Source of the DNA: Pacificispira sp040217575
Lineage (GTDB): Bacteria > Pseudomonadota > Alphaproteobacteria > UBA8366 > Aestuariispiraceae
Length of the DNA: 64,000 nt
Direction of reading: 5' to 3'
NCBI GenBank assembly: GCA_040217575.1
Contig: JAVJPW010000006.1
Span: 1,302,001-1,366,000 of the forward strand
Each line of letters opens with the position of its first letter. Positions within the stretch are counted from its first letter, which is position 1. The notes under the pieces are model-generated. The model did not search any database. It saw only the letters and a list, made by a program, of their open reading frames with translations, and was not told where the DNA came from. This document shows, one piece after another, positions 9,167 through 18,406 of this stretch. Both the position numbers and the translations under genes were made by a program.

Positions 9167-11188
9167 ATGGCGCTGAATTATAACCTGACTGGCGGGGTGT
9201 CGTCGGCCCGGGTCCATGTTGTGCGCAGATTAATACATACTCTTGCCGTTTTGGTGCTTTCGGCGGCGTTCGCCGCGGCTGTCGCCGCACAGGCGCCACC
9301 GCGACCGACCCTGAACGCAAGCGACCTTTCCGCCTACCAATCCGCATTCGAAGCGGTGGACCGTGGGGACTGGGCGACGGCCTTTCAGCGTATCGCGGGT
9401 GTCGATGAGGCATTGCCCGCCAAGGCAATCCGCTGGCTGTATTTCCTGGATAGCGGATCGGGCGCCACTTTCGAAGAAATCACCCAGTTTATTGCGGACA
9501 ATCCCTCCTGGCCGCGCATGGATCGGCTGCGTCTGCGGGCCGAACAGGCGATGACCCGATCCATGCAGCCCCGCGCGGTTCTTCGTTGGTTCGAAGCGAA
9601 TCCGCCCCAGACGGGCAACGGTTTCCTGTTGTATGCCGACGCCCTGATGGAGTTCGACCAGACGGAACGCGTACGGCAGGAGGCGATCCGCGTCTGGCGC
9701 GACGTCAATATGAGCGCGTCGGAAGAAGACGCGTTCCGCCGGAACTATCGGTTGCTGGTCCCGATGGAGGATGAGATCTACCGCCTTGACCGGCTGATCT
9801 GGGAAGAACAGTGGCAGGCGGCATCCCGACAGATGCGCCGCGTCCCCGACGCCTATCGCCAGCTGGCTGATGCGCGCATCCGTCTGGCACGGCGGTCGGG
9901 CGGGGTCGATCCGGCCATAGCACGTGTACCGCCCGATCTGCGCGACCATCCCGGCCTGGTGTTCGAACGGGCGCGATGGCGGCGCAGGGCCGGAAACAGC
10001 GCCGGTGCGATTGAGCTTCTGGACCGCCCACAGATGCAGGTCGACTTTCCGGAACCGTGGCAGCACGAACGCCAGATCCTTGCGCGGGACGCATTGGAAG
10101 ACGGCGACCCGGAACTCGCCTATCGGCTGGCCAGTCAACATCGGGTGCCAAGCGGTGCCGGTTTCGCGGACGCGGAATGGTTTTCCGGCTGGGTCGCGCT
10201 TCGGTTCCTGAACGATCCGGAACGGGCCTTTCCGCATTTTCGCGACATGTACAACAATGTCAGCTATCCGGTCAGCCGGTCACGCGCTGCCTATTGGGCC
10301 GGCCGTGCGGCGGAACAGGCGGGGGAACTTCCCATCGCCGTCCAGTGGTATGCTGTGGCGGCACAGCACACATCCAGCTTCTACGGACAGTTGGCCGCGA
10401 TGTACCTGCCTGCCGACATGCAACCCGCCGCGCCCGGTGCCCCGGTCGTAAGTACGGACCGGCGGCGCGCCTTTGAACAGGCCGAACTGACAAGACTTGT
10501 TCATCTGCTGGGCCAGATCGGTGCGGACCAGACGCTGCGTACCTTCATTGCGCACCTGTCGCAAAGATACAGCGACCCGGCATTCCTGGCGCTGACGGCG
10601 GAACTGGCGACGGACATCGGTCGGATTGATCTGGCGGTTTATGCATCCCGCCAGGCGATCAAAAACGGCGTCGTGACCCTGGACGGATACCCGGTCCTGC
10701 CACTGACCCAAAGCCGGATCGCGGACCTTACGATCGTGCACGGCCTGATCCGACAGGAAAGCGGTTTCGATATCGATGCCATCAGCAGGGCGGGCGCCAG
10801 GGGGCTGATGCAATTGATGCCGGCGACGGCGCGCGCGGTTTCCGGATGGGAAAACATCAGTTACCGAAGTGCGTCGCTCACCACGGACATCGACTACAAC
10901 ACCCGGCTGGGCAGCGCTTATCTGCGCGATCTGCTGCAGAAGTTCGACAATGTGCTTCCCATGGCACTGGCGGGATACAATGCCGGCCCTCATCGGGTGG
11001 AACAATGGGTCGATCGGTTTGGCGACCCGCGGAATATGGAATTCGAAGACGTCATCGACTGGATGGAATCCATTCCCTTTCACGAAACCCGCGACTATGT
11101 TCAACGCGTAATCGAAAACATAACCGTGTATCGTCAACGCATTGCGGGGCGTACCGTTCCAATTTCGTTTGTTGCGGAAATAAACTAG
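9167..11188 (+). CDS. soluble lytic murein transglycosylase
   Basis: Periplasmic Slt70-type enzyme that cleaves peptidoglycan to 1,6-anhydro-muropeptides. From the ATG at 9167 (AAGGAG lies 10 bases before) the protein has 673 residues. It has a signal peptide (LIHTLAVLVLSAAFAAAVAA), a long alpha-helical superhelix of TPR-like repeats (roughly residues 50-450), then the catalytic domain. That domain contains IRQESGFDIDAISRAGARGL with the catalytic Glu, LMQLMPATAR and MALAGYNAGPHRV. The frame is open further upstream but not in coding style. Confidence 0.92.
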   Translation: MALNYNLTGGVSSARVHVVRRLIHTLAVLVLSAAFAAAVAAQAPPRPTLNASDLSAYQSAFEAVDRGDWATAFQRIAGVDEALPAKAIRWLYFLDSGSGATFEEITQFIADNPSWPRMDRLRLRAEQAMTRSMQPRAVLRWFEANPPQTGNGFLLYADALMEFDQTERVRQEAIRVWRDVNMSASEEDAFRRNYRLLVPMEDEIYRLDRLIWEEQWQAASRQMRRVPDAYRQLADARIRLARRSGGVDPAIARVPPDLRDHPGLVFERARWRRRAGNSAGAIELLDRPQMQVDFPEPWQHERQILARDALEDGDPELAYRLASQHRVPSGAGFADAEWFSGWVALRFLNDPERAFPHFRDMYNNVSYPVSRSRAAYWAGRAAEQAGELPIAVQWYAVAAQHTSSFYGQLAAMYLPADMQPAAPGAPVVSTDRRRAFEQAELTRLVHLLGQIGADQTLRTFIAHLSQRYSDPAFLALTAELATDIGRIDLAVYASRQAIKNGVVTLDGYPVLPLTQSRIADLTIVHGLIRQESGFDIDAISRAGARGLMQLMPATARAVSGWENISYRSASLTTDIDYNTRLGSAYLRDLLQKFDNVLPMALAGYNAGPHRVEQWVDRFGDPRNMEFEDVIDWMESIPFHETRDYVQRVIENITVYRQRIAGRTVPISFVAEIN

Positions 11189-11217
11189 ATCTTGCGAAAG
11201 ACGGTGAGGGGGATTGC

Positions 11218-11901
11218 ATGACACTGACCGGTATCAGGGCCTGCGTCTTCGACGCCTACGGAACGTTGTTCGATGTGCACGCCGCGGCCGCAAGACTTAA
11301 GGATGAAATCGGCCCGAAGTCGGATCAGCTTTCCGCGATCTGGCGAACGAAACAGCTGGAATATACCTGGCTTCGCAGCCTGATCCCTGCCTACAAGCCG
11401 TTCTGGGAGGTAACACAGGACGGCCTTGATTTCGCGATGGAAGAATGCGGCCTGTCCGAACGGGGTGACCTTCGCCAGAAGCTGCTGGATTTGTATTTCA
11501 AGCTGGACTCCTATCCGGAAGTGCCTGGCATGCTGGCGGCGTTGAAGGCGGGCGGTCTGGGCACGGGCATTCTGTCGAACGGGTCGATGGACATGTTGGA
11601 CGGTGCGGTGGACAGCGCCGGAATTCGCGACCGTCTGGATGCCGTCCTGTCGGTCGAAAGCGTTGGTATCTTTAAGCCTGATCCCAGAGTCTACCAACTT
11701 GTGATGGATCATTTCGGGCTGGATGACCGGGCGTCGGTCGCCTTTATGTCGTCCAATGCCTGGGATGCGGCCGCCGCGGCTCATTTCGGTTTCCAGGTGG
11801 TTTGGGTCAACCGTTTTGGAAAGCCTTGGGAACGTCTGCCGGGCGAACCGAAGGCGGTACTGACGGACCTGTCGGGCCTGCCGCAACTGTCCGGCGTCTG
11901 A
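11218..11901 (+). CDS. haloacid dehalogenase, type II
   Basis: HAD-superfamily hydrolase of the L-2-haloacid dehalogenase branch, 227 residues. The nucleophile motif is VFDAYGTLFDV near the N-terminus, motif II is LSNGSMDMLDG, the motif III Lys lies in IFKPDPRVYQL, and motif IV is FMSSNAWDAAAAAHFG. The last, SSNAWD, is specific for type II haloacid dehalogenases. The start has GTGAGGGGG before it. It follows the transglycosylase by 29 bases and precedes an alpha/beta hydrolase by 21. Confidence 0.9.
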   Translation: MTLTGIRACVFDAYGTLFDVHAAAARLKDEIGPKSDQLSAIWRTKQLEYTWLRSLIPAYKPFWEVTQDGLDFAMEECGLSERGDLRQKLLDLYFKLDSYPEVPGMLAALKAGGLGTGILSNGSMDMLDGAVDSAGIRDRLDAVLSVESVGIFKPDPRVYQLVMDHFGLDDRASVAFMSSNAWDAAAAAHFGFQVVWVNRFGKPWERLPGEPKAVLTDLSGLPQLSGV

Positions 11902-11922
11902 GGTCCGGTCGAACAAGTCTTC

Positions 11923-12777
11923 ATGACCGAACCGTCCTTTCGACACATCTCTGCACGGGACGGAACGCGCCTGATGGTCCGCGACTGGGCGGCAAATACG
12001 AAGGTTCCGCGCCGCGCCACGGTTTTTTGCCTGTCCGGCATTACCCGCAATGGGAAAGACTTTTCGCGGCTGGCGGATGATCTTGCGGCCCGTGGAAGCC
12101 GCGTTTTTGCGCTGGATTATCGCGGACGCGGCGGGTCCGACCGTGCGGCGGACGCGGAAAGCTATACCCCCCAGGTCTATCTGGACGACATCAGGGCGGT
12201 GCTCGCGGCGCTGAACCTGCATCGGGTCGCGGTGATCGGGACATCCCTTGGCGGATTCATGGCAATGGCGATGGCAGTTGCCATGCCGGGCGCTATTGCG
12301 GGCGCCGTCATCAACGATGCCGGTCCCAACATTCCGGCGGGGCAGACAACGCGTTTTGTCGACTATGTTTCGGGTACGCCCGACTTCGCAACCTGGGACG
12401 AGGCAGAGGCGGCCTGCAGGTCCATGCTGCCTGACATGAACCTGGAAGATCACGAATGGCGCATCGTGGCCGACGGCTCCTTCCGGGAGGAGGGGGGGCG
12501 TATCGTCCCGGATTGGGATGCGCGAATTGCGGTTCCTTTGCGTCGGGCCGGTGCGATACCGGACCTGTGGCCCCTGTTTCGTGCCTTGACGCCGTTTCCC
12601 ACGCTTGCCATCCGCGGCGGGCTGTCTAAGCTCCTGACACAGGAATGCTTCGACAAGATGGCGGCGGTTCACCCGAACCTGCGCCGCATCACCATCGAAA
12701 ATCGCGGTCACGCGCCGACACTAGATGAACCGATCAGCCGGGAGGCGATCCATGACTTTCTTGCCGCCATCACCTGA
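11923..12777 (+). CDS. alpha/beta hydrolase
   Basis: Alpha/beta-hydrolase-fold enzyme of 284 residues. It shows the oxyanion region CLSGITRNGKDFSRLADDL, the nucleophile elbow GTSLGGFMAMAMA and a terminal His in IENRGHAPTLDEP; RGGLSKLLTQE precedes the probable acid position. The substrate is not evident. Its last 26 bases overlap the start of a PLP-dependent dehydratase, so the two are probably translated together. A second alpha/beta hydrolase - dehydratase pair lies at 45654-47424. Confidence 0.85.
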   Translation: MTEPSFRHISARDGTRLMVRDWAANTKVPRRATVFCLSGITRNGKDFSRLADDLAARGSRVFALDYRGRGGSDRAADAESYTPQVYLDDIRAVLAALNLHRVAVIGTSLGGFMAMAMAVAMPGAIAGAVINDAGPNIPAGQTTRFVDYVSGTPDFATWDEAEAACRSMLPDMNLEDHEWRIVADGSFREEGGRIVPDWDARIAVPLRRAGAIPDLWPLFRALTPFPTLAIRGGLSKLLTQECFDKMAAVHPNLRRITIENRGHAPTLDEPISREAIHDFLAAIT

Positions 12778-13759
12778 TCAGGCACCGGGCTTTTCGGATG
12801 TCCTTGCTGCCGCGGAACGCCTTTCCGGGGTTGCCGTGCGTACGCGGTTACTGGAAGCGCCGTTGCTGAATGACCGGTTGGGCCGGCGGGTGCTTTTGAA
12901 GCCGGAATGTCTGCAGCGAACCGGGTCGTTCAAATATCGCGGTGCCAGCAACAAGATTCGGTCGATCCCTACAGCAGATCAAAGCGGCGGGGTCGTGGCC
13001 TATTCCAGCGGCAACCACGCACAAGGTGTGGCTGCGGCTGCGCGGGACGCAGGCATCCCCTCATTAATCGTGATGCCGTCCGATGCGCCTGCGATCAAGC
13101 AGGCGAACACCCGTGCCTGGGGTGCGGAGGTGGTGCTGTACGACCGGTTTACCGAAGACCGCGAAGCCATCGGTGAAGGGATCGCCCTGGAACGCGGGGC
13201 GGCGCTGGTGCGGCCGTATGACGACCCGATGGTCATTGCCGGGCAGGGAACGGTCGGCCTAGAAATTGCCGAAGACTTGGAAGCCATGGGAATTTTGAAT
13301 TGCGCCGCGGTCGTTGTGCCCTGTGGCGGTGGCGGGCTGACCGCCGGCGTCTCTCTGGCGATTTCGGAACGCCTGCCTAACGTTCCGATCTATGCCGCCG
13401 AACCGGCCGGTTTCGACGATACGAAACGGTCCATCGCCGCGGGAACGCAGGTTCATGTCTCGCCGGATGCACGGTCCATTTGCGATTCGATCATCAGCCC
13501 GACACCGGGGATCATAACCTTCGCGATCAATGCCAGGCTTCTTTCGGACGTCGCGGTGGTGACGGATGAAGAGGCGCTGAAGGCGGTGCGAACCGCCTTT
13601 CTGGAATTCAAACTGGTGGTCGAACCCGGCGCGGCGGTTGCCCTTGCGTCCGTACTGGAAGGCCGCCTGGACCTTGGGGATGGGCCGGTTGTCGTCGTCG
13701 TGTCGGGTGGCAACATCGACCCCGCCATGTTCGAACGTGCCCTCAAGACCGGCGACTAG
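12752..13759 (+). CDS. PLP-dependent threonine/serine dehydratase family enzyme
   Basis: Fold-type II PLP enzyme of 335 residues resembling threonine dehydratase or serine racemase without an ACT domain. The PLP Lys sits in RTGSFKYRGASNK, the substrate loop in AYSSGNHAQGVAAAARDAG and the phosphate-binding glycines in VVPCGGGGLTAG. VVSGGNIDP closes the cofactor pocket. GGAGG precedes the ATG at 12752. It overlaps the upstream hydrolase by 26 bases. Catabolic threonine dehydratase, 3-hydroxyaspartate dehydratase and serine racemase cannot be separated here. Confidence 0.85.
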   Translation: MTFLPPSPDQAPGFSDVLAAAERLSGVAVRTRLLEAPLLNDRLGRRVLLKPECLQRTGSFKYRGASNKIRSIPTADQSGGVVAYSSGNHAQGVAAAARDAGIPSLIVMPSDAPAIKQANTRAWGAEVVLYDRFTEDREAIGEGIALERGAALVRPYDDPMVIAGQGTVGLEIAEDLEAMGILNCAAVVVPCGGGGLTAGVSLAISERLPNVPIYAAEPAGFDDTKRSIAAGTQVHVSPDARSICDSIISPTPGIITFAINARLLSDVAVVTDEEALKAVRTAFLEFKLVVEPGAAVALASVLEGRLDLGDGPVVVVVSGGNIDPAMFERALKTGD

Positions 13760-14883
13760 GTCTTAAGGAACTCCTGTTTCAACGCGTCGGTATGCGCCCC
13801 TATGTCGGGGATGTCGGCAAACCGGTCCGGCTGGCCGTCCCAGTCGGCCGGCGGTGCGATCAGGTCGATTTCCACCCCGTCCGGCAGTGTCACTGGCCTG
13901 CGCCGCAACTGCGGATGATCGGCCAGACCCGCCATGTCGTTCAGCAAGCCGTAGGCAATTTTTGCGCCGGTCAGCCGGTCCGCGATTTCCCGGGATGCCG
14001 ATCGGGTAAAGACCGTGCCTATGGCGGCGTTCAGATCGGCCCGGTTTTCAACGCGAAGCGTGTTGTCCGAAAAACGCGGGTCCGTTGCCAGTGATGCGTC
14101 TTCAAGAACCGTTTCGCACAGGCGAAACCATTCCCGTTCGTTTTGAATGGAAAACAGTACGGGAATGCCGTCACCGCAAGGATATGCGCCGTATGGCGCG
14201 ATCGTCGGGTGATGCAGTCCAACCCGCCCTGGTGTGACGCCGCCATAGACATGTTGAAGGAACGGGACGGTCATCCAGTCCGCCATGCCGTCGAACAGGC
14301 TGACTTCAATCGTGCGGCCCTGTCCGGTGCGCCCGCGCTGGATCAACGCTTCCAGCACGGCCTGATAGGCATACATGCCGCATGCGATATCACATACCGA
14401 TACGCCGACCCGGCCGGGACTGTCCGGCGTCCCCGTGATCGAACAAAGGCCGGTTTCCGCCTGTACCAACAGGTCATATGCCTTCATGTCGCGATAGGGA
14501 CCCGCCTGTCCATAGCCGGAGATATCGACGCAGATCAGTTCGGGCCGCGCTGTGCGAAGGGATTTGGACCCGAATCCCGCGCGGTCCGCCGCGCCCGGCG
14601 CCAGATTCTGGATAACGATATCGGCGCTCGCGATCATCGCGTTCAGCAGCGCCTTGTCGTTCGGATCCTTGATGTCCAGCGCACAGGATTCCTTCCCCCG
14701 GTTCAGCCAGACGAAATACGCGGAATGGCCCTTGGCAAGCCGGTCATAGCGGCGGGCGAAGTCCCCTTCGGGCCGTTCCACCTTTATGACGCGCGCGCCT
14801 GCGTCCGCCAGCCGCGACGAACAATAGGGGGCGGCCACAGCCTGTTCGATGGAAATGACGGTCAGCCCGTCCAGTGCCCCCAT
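13756..14883 (-). CDS. CaiB/BaiF-family CoA-transferase
   Basis: Class III CoA-transferase of 375 residues moving CoA between carboxylic acids. It starts MGALDGLTVISIEQAVAAPYC and has KVERPEGDFARRYD. The catalytic Asp is in SVCDIACGMYAYQAVLEAL, and the later EVSLFDGMADWM segment is typical. The start lies 2 bases after the stop of the ABC-F gene, so they form a tight two-gene unit. It overlaps the convergent dehydratase by 4 bases. Donor and acceptor acids are unknown. Confidence 0.88.
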   Translation of the reverse strand: MGALDGLTVISIEQAVAAPYCSSRLADAGARVIKVERPEGDFARRYDRLAKGHSAYFVWLNRGKESCALDIKDPNDKALLNAMIASADIVIQNLAPGAADRAGFGSKSLRTARPELICVDISGYGQAGPYRDMKAYDLLVQAETGLCSITGTPDSPGRVGVSVCDIACGMYAYQAVLEALIQRGRTGQGRTIEVSLFDGMADWMTVPFLQHVYGGVTPGRVGLHHPTIAPYGAYPCGDGIPVLFSIQNEREWFRLCETVLEDASLATDPRFSDNTLRVENRADLNAAIGTVFTRSASREIADRLTGAKIAYGLLNDMAGLADHPQLRRRPVTLPDGVEIDLIAPPADWDGQPDRFADIPDIGAHTDALKQEFLKT

Positions 14884-14885
14884 GG

Positions 14886-16793
14886 TTATGCGGCCCCTTC
14901 CGACAGTTCGGTGGCGGCCGCGACCCGTTCCAGCGCGTCCTGCGCCTGCAGCCATGCTTCTTCAGTCTTTTCTATCGCGCGGTCCAGGTCGGCCGATGCG
15001 CGGTTCAACTCTTCTAGGCTGTCGCCATTTTCATAGGTCTTGGGGTCGGCCAGGCGGGCATCGATCTTTGCACGTTCGGCAGTCAGACGGTCCAGCTGTA
15101 CCTCCAGGTCCCGGGCTGCCTTGCGCAGGGGGGCTATTTTCGCCCGTGCATCGGCGCGGGATTTCCGGTCATTCTTCTTCGGGGCGGAAGCCTTCGCGGC
15201 CTTGTCCGGCTTTGCGTCCGCCGACCGCTTTCCCTGATCCAGCAGCATTCGGCGATAGTCCGCGACGTCCCCGTCGAAGGGCCGCACCGTTCCGCCGTCC
15301 ACCAGGACCAGTCGATCCGCCGTCATTTCCAGAAGGTGCAGATCGTGGCTGACGACGATGACTGCCCCTTCGTAAGAGGCAAGCGCCTGAATCAGAGCCT
15401 GCCTTGCGTCGATATCCAGATGGTTGGTCGGTTCGTCCAACAGCAGTAGCTGGGGGCGGGACCGGCAGATACAGGCCAGTGCAAGGCGCGCCTTTTCCCC
15501 GCCTGACAGGTTGGCGATTTTGGTGTCCGCCTTGATCTGCGTGAACCCGAACGCCCCCAGATGAGCGCGAATCTTCTCTTCGACCACCATCGGCTCCAGC
15601 GCCTGAATTTCCTCGACCCCGGTGTGGTTTGGGTTCAGTTCCTCCATCTGGTTCTGGGCCAGGTAGCCGACCTGCAGCTTTGAAGACCGGCGCATATGAC
15701 CGTCCTGCAGCGGAAGCCGGTCCGCCAGCAGCCGCATCAATGTCGTCTTCCCGTTTCCATTCGCACCCAAAAGGCCGATACGGTCGTCCATGTCGATCCG
15801 CAGGTCCATGCGCCGCAGAATCGGCTTGTCCGCCTCATAGCCGACGGACGCCTCATCCAGCGTGATTATCGGCGGCGGCAGGATATCCGGCTTCGGCAGC
15901 GTGAACCGGACACCGGCATCTTCCACTGCCGCGGCGATCGGCTCCATTCGTTCCAGCATTTTCAGCCGCGACTGGGCCTGGCGGGCCTTTGATGCCTTGT
16001 AACGGAACCGGTCCACGAACGCCTGGATATGGCGGCGCTGTTCCTGCTGTTTCGCGTACAGCGCCGACTGGCGCGCCTGTTTTTCAGCGCGTGTGCGTTC
16101 GAACCGGTCATACCCCCCGGAATAGAAGGTAAGGCGACCGCCATGCAGATGCAGGATCGCCGTTGGAATCTTGTTCAGGAACGCCCGGTCATGACTGACG
16201 ATCAGCAATGTATAGGGATAACGCGACAGGTAGCTTTCCAGCCACAGGGATGCTTCCAGATCCAGATGGTTGGACGGTTCGTCCAGAAGCAGGATTTCCG
16301 GCTCTCGAAACAGAACGCAGGCAAGGGATACGCGCATCTTCCAGCCACCGGAAAAACTGGAAAGCGGACGGTTCTGCGCCGCTTCGTCAAATCCCAGACC
16401 AGCCAGAATCCGCGCTGCACGGGCTTCGGCGCGATGGCCGTCCAGATCCAACAGGCGGGCATGCACTTCGCCCAGATCGTGGGATTCCGAGGCTGTTTCC
16501 GCCGCTTTGATCAGGCTCGCCAGTTCCGCGTCCGCATTCATGACGCACTGAAGCGGCGTCTGGTCGCCATCCGGCGCCTCCTGGGCGACGGTGCCGATGC
16601 GTTCACGGCGGCCGGTTTCGATTTCCCCGGCGTCCGGCGCGATGTCGCCCGCAATCAGACGCAGCAGCGTCGTCTTGCCGGCACCGTTCGGCCCGACAAT
16701 GCCGACACGGTGCCCGTCCGGCACGGTGGCACTGGCGCCATCCAACAGGTCGCGTCCGCCCACCCGATATGTCAGACCGTCGATCTTCAGCAT
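14886..16793 (-). CDS. ABC-F family ATP-binding protein
   Basis: Soluble ABC-F ATPase with two nucleotide-binding domains and no membrane part; relatives act on the ribosome. The first domain has GPNGAGKTTLLRLIAG, SSFSGGWKMRVSLA and ILLLDEPSNHLD. The second has GANGNGKTTLMRLLAD, LSGGEKARLALA and LLLLDEPTNHLD. Between them lies the charged inter-domain linker, and after residue 540 a Lys/Ala-rich tail leads into a coiled coil. Length is 635 residues, near that of Uup/YheS. The start at 16793 opens directly with MLKIDGLTYRVGGR; the upstream open frame is not coding-like. Confidence 0.92.
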   Translation of the reverse strand: MLKIDGLTYRVGGRDLLDGASATVPDGHRVGIVGPNGAGKTTLLRLIAGDIAPDAGEIETGRRERIGTVAQEAPDGDQTPLQCVMNADAELASLIKAAETASESHDLGEVHARLLDLDGHRAEARAARILAGLGFDEAAQNRPLSSFSGGWKMRVSLACVLFREPEILLLDEPSNHLDLEASLWLESYLSRYPYTLLIVSHDRAFLNKIPTAILHLHGGRLTFYSGGYDRFERTRAEKQARQSALYAKQQEQRRHIQAFVDRFRYKASKARQAQSRLKMLERMEPIAAAVEDAGVRFTLPKPDILPPPIITLDEASVGYEADKPILRRMDLRIDMDDRIGLLGANGNGKTTLMRLLADRLPLQDGHMRRSSKLQVGYLAQNQMEELNPNHTGVEEIQALEPMVVEEKIRAHLGAFGFTQIKADTKIANLSGGEKARLALACICRSRPQLLLLDEPTNHLDIDARQALIQALASYEGAVIVVSHDLHLLEMTADRLVLVDGGTVRPFDGDVADYRRMLLDQGKRSADAKPDKAAKASAPKKNDRKSRADARAKIAPLRKAARDLEVQLDRLTAERAKIDARLADPKTYENGDSLEELNRASADLDRAIEKTEEAWLQAQDALERVAAATELSEGAA

Positions 16794-16850
16794 GTTGGCG
16801 ACCCGGATAGCACGGCGCCCGGCAAATGAAAATTCGCGAGTAGCCGAGGG

Positions 16851-16879
16851 TTGAAGGCGGGGGGCTTGGCGTATATAAG
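16851..16879 (+). promoter_or_regulatory. likely sigma-70-type promoter of ndk
   Basis: TTGAAG and TATAAG are separated by exactly 17 bases, close to the sigma-70 consensus. Transcription would start near 16886 and give ndk an untranslated leader of about 128 bases. Confidence 0.5.
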
Positions 16880-16972
16880 GCGCCGCGCCGCCGGTTCGAC
16901 GGGTACGTGTGGGAGTGTCGGCGGCATCGGAATTCAAATATCAGACGCGAAAGCGTATTCGAACGCAAACCA

Positions 16973-16990
16973 GGGGTCCGGGGAGACCCC
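16973..16990 (+). other. hairpin in the ndk leader
   Basis: GGGGTC and GACCCC form a perfect 6-bp stem with a 6-base loop, ending 23 bases before the ndk start. It may shape translation initiation or mRNA stability; no known leader RNA class is recognised. Confidence 0.35.
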
Positions 16991-17013
16991 AGTCACAAGG
17001 GGCGAACCAAATC

Positions 17014-17436
17014 ATGGCTCTTGAGCGCACTTTCTCTATCATCAAACCCGACGCGACGCGCCGCAACCTGACCGGCAAGATCAATGCGATGCTGGAAGAC
17101 GCGGGCCTGCGCATCGTGGCCCAGCGCCGCATCCGCATGACGCAGGAACAGGCTGAAACCTTTTATGGCGTCCACCGCGAACGGGCATTTTTCAACGATC
17201 TGGTCAAATTCATGACCTCCGGCCCTGTGGTCGTTCAGGTTCTGGAAGGCGAAAACGCGATCCTGAAGAACCGCGAAGTCATGGGCGCGACCAACCCGGC
17301 CAATGCCGACGACGGCACGATCCGCAAGCTTTACGGCGAATCCGTCGAAGCAAACTCGGTTCACGGTTCCGACTCTCCGGAAAATGCCGCGATCGAAATT
17401 TCCTATTTCTTCGCGGGCGCCGACGTTGTCGGCTGA
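17014..17436 (+). CDS. ndk: nucleoside diphosphate kinase
   Basis: Transfers phosphate between nucleoside tri- and diphosphates through a phosphohistidine. All 140 residues align with the family: ERTFSIIKPDATRRN, YGVHRERAFFNDLVKFMTSG, ATNPANADDGTIRKLYG and the active-site His in VHGSDSPENAAIEISYFF. GGGGCGAA precedes the start. A strong terminator follows, so ndk is monocistronic. Confidence 0.98.
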   Translation: MALERTFSIIKPDATRRNLTGKINAMLEDAGLRIVAQRRIRMTQEQAETFYGVHRERAFFNDLVKFMTSGPVVVQVLEGENAILKNREVMGATNPANADDGTIRKLYGESVEANSVHGSDSPENAAIEISYFFAGADVVG

Positions 17437-17460
17437 CCGGTAAGCCGGGATGGGGAAACG

Positions 17461-17490
17461 AAAAAAGGGTGCCGTTGGGCACCCTTTTTT
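17461..17490. terminator. bidirectional intrinsic terminator between ndk and the oxidase subunit IV gene
   Basis: GGGTGCC and GGCACCC form a perfect 7-bp stem with a GTTG loop, flanked by six A on the left and six T on the right. It can therefore stop ndk transcripts on the plus strand and those of the small oxidase gene on the minus strand. Confidence 0.9.
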
Positions 17491-17513
17491 CATGTCCTGA
17501 ATTCGCGTGGAAA

Positions 17514-17648
17514 TCAGGGCGTCAGCGTGGCCGCCATCAGTGCGAGCACGATGATGATCCCGATCGAGGAATAGAGGATCACCTTCTTCACACCATCCCA
17601 CGTTTCAAGATTTTCACGCGGTGCCTTGCTGAATTCCAAATCGTCCAT
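17514..17648 (-). CDS. aa3-type cytochrome c oxidase subunit IV family peptide
   Basis: A 44-residue single-pass membrane peptide. It begins MDDLEFSKAPRENLETWDGV, followed by one hydrophobic helix rich in Ile, Ala and Leu (about residues 22-43) and a short TP end. This matches the small bacterial aa3-type oxidase subunit IV family of alphaproteobacteria, a peripheral helix of the cytochrome oxidase complex. AGGGGG lies 9 bases before the chosen ATG; another ATG three codons upstream (17657) sits too close to it. No oxidase catalytic-subunit gene is in the window. Confidence 0.85.
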   Translation of the reverse strand: MDDLEFSKAPRENLETWDGVKKVILYSSIGIIIVLALMAATLTP

Positions 17649-17737
17649 CGTCAGCATCCCCCTATAAAGTCCGAGGCCGGTTTTCGGCTGTAAAAATTCG
17701 CGCCTAGTTTACTCATTGTTCGGTCCGGCTCAAGCAT

Positions 17738-18403
17738 TCAGAGCCGCGCTTCACCCAATTCCGGCAATAGAACCAACGGCCCCTTAGTCCCATCGATCCA
17801 CGCGTCCGGGCCGCGCACATCAACACGCCCTTCGGCCAGCAGGGCCAACGCGCGCGGATAAATCTCATGTTCCCGCACCAGGACACGTTTCTGTAGTGTG
17901 TCTTCGTCGTCGCCGGCAAGAACCGGGACCTGTGCCTGCAGGATCATCGGCCCGTCATCCAGCGCTGCGCGCACCAGGTGAACCGTGCAGCCATGAAGGG
18001 AATCGCCTGCGGCCAGTGCGCGGGCGTGGGTGTGAAGGCCCTTGTATTTCGGCAGAAGAGACGGGTGAATGTTCAGCATCCGGTCATGCCAGTCGTTCAC
18101 GAAACGGTCCTGCAGGACGCGCATGAACCCGGCCAGACAGATCAGTTCGATGTTCCGGTCGCGCAGTTCCCGGTCCATTGCCGCTTCGAATGCTTCCCGG
18201 CTTTCAAACTGACGGTGGTCGATGACCAGCCCTTCGATACCCGCACGGCGCGCGCGTTCCAGGCAAAAGGCCCCGTCGACATTGGTAAGAACCAGCGTGA
18301 TTTCCGCCGGGAAATCCATGTCCGACGCCGCATCGATCAATGCCTGCAGATTTGTGCCCCCGCCGGATGCCAGAACGGCGGTGCGTTTGCGCGACGAGGG
18401 CAT
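17738..18403 (-). CDS. purN: phosphoribosylglycinamide formyltransferase
   Basis: Formylates GAR with 10-formyltetrahydrofolate in purine synthesis. The 221-residue protein has AVLASGGGTNLQALIDAA at the N-terminus and LAGFMRVL. MLNIHPSLLPKYKGLHTHA carries the catalytic Asn and His, and GCTVHLVRAALDDGPMILQ contains the catalytic Asp. It begins 3 bases after purM. Confidence 0.97.
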   Translation of the reverse strand: MPSSRKRTAVLASGGGTNLQALIDAASDMDFPAEITLVLTNVDGAFCLERARRAGIEGLVIDHRQFESREAFEAAMDRELRDRNIELICLAGFMRVLQDRFVNDWHDRMLNIHPSLLPKYKGLHTHARALAAGDSLHGCTVHLVRAALDDGPMILQAQVPVLAGDDEDTLQKRVLVREHEIYPRALALLAEGRVDVRGPDAWIDGTKGPLVLLPELGEARL

Positions 18404-18406
18404 GTA

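Noticed and set aside
11185..12711. 508-codon antisense frame over the HAD and alpha/beta hydrolase genes
   Set aside because: Both plus-strand genes have clear family motifs; the antisense product is Arg/Gln-rich without structure.
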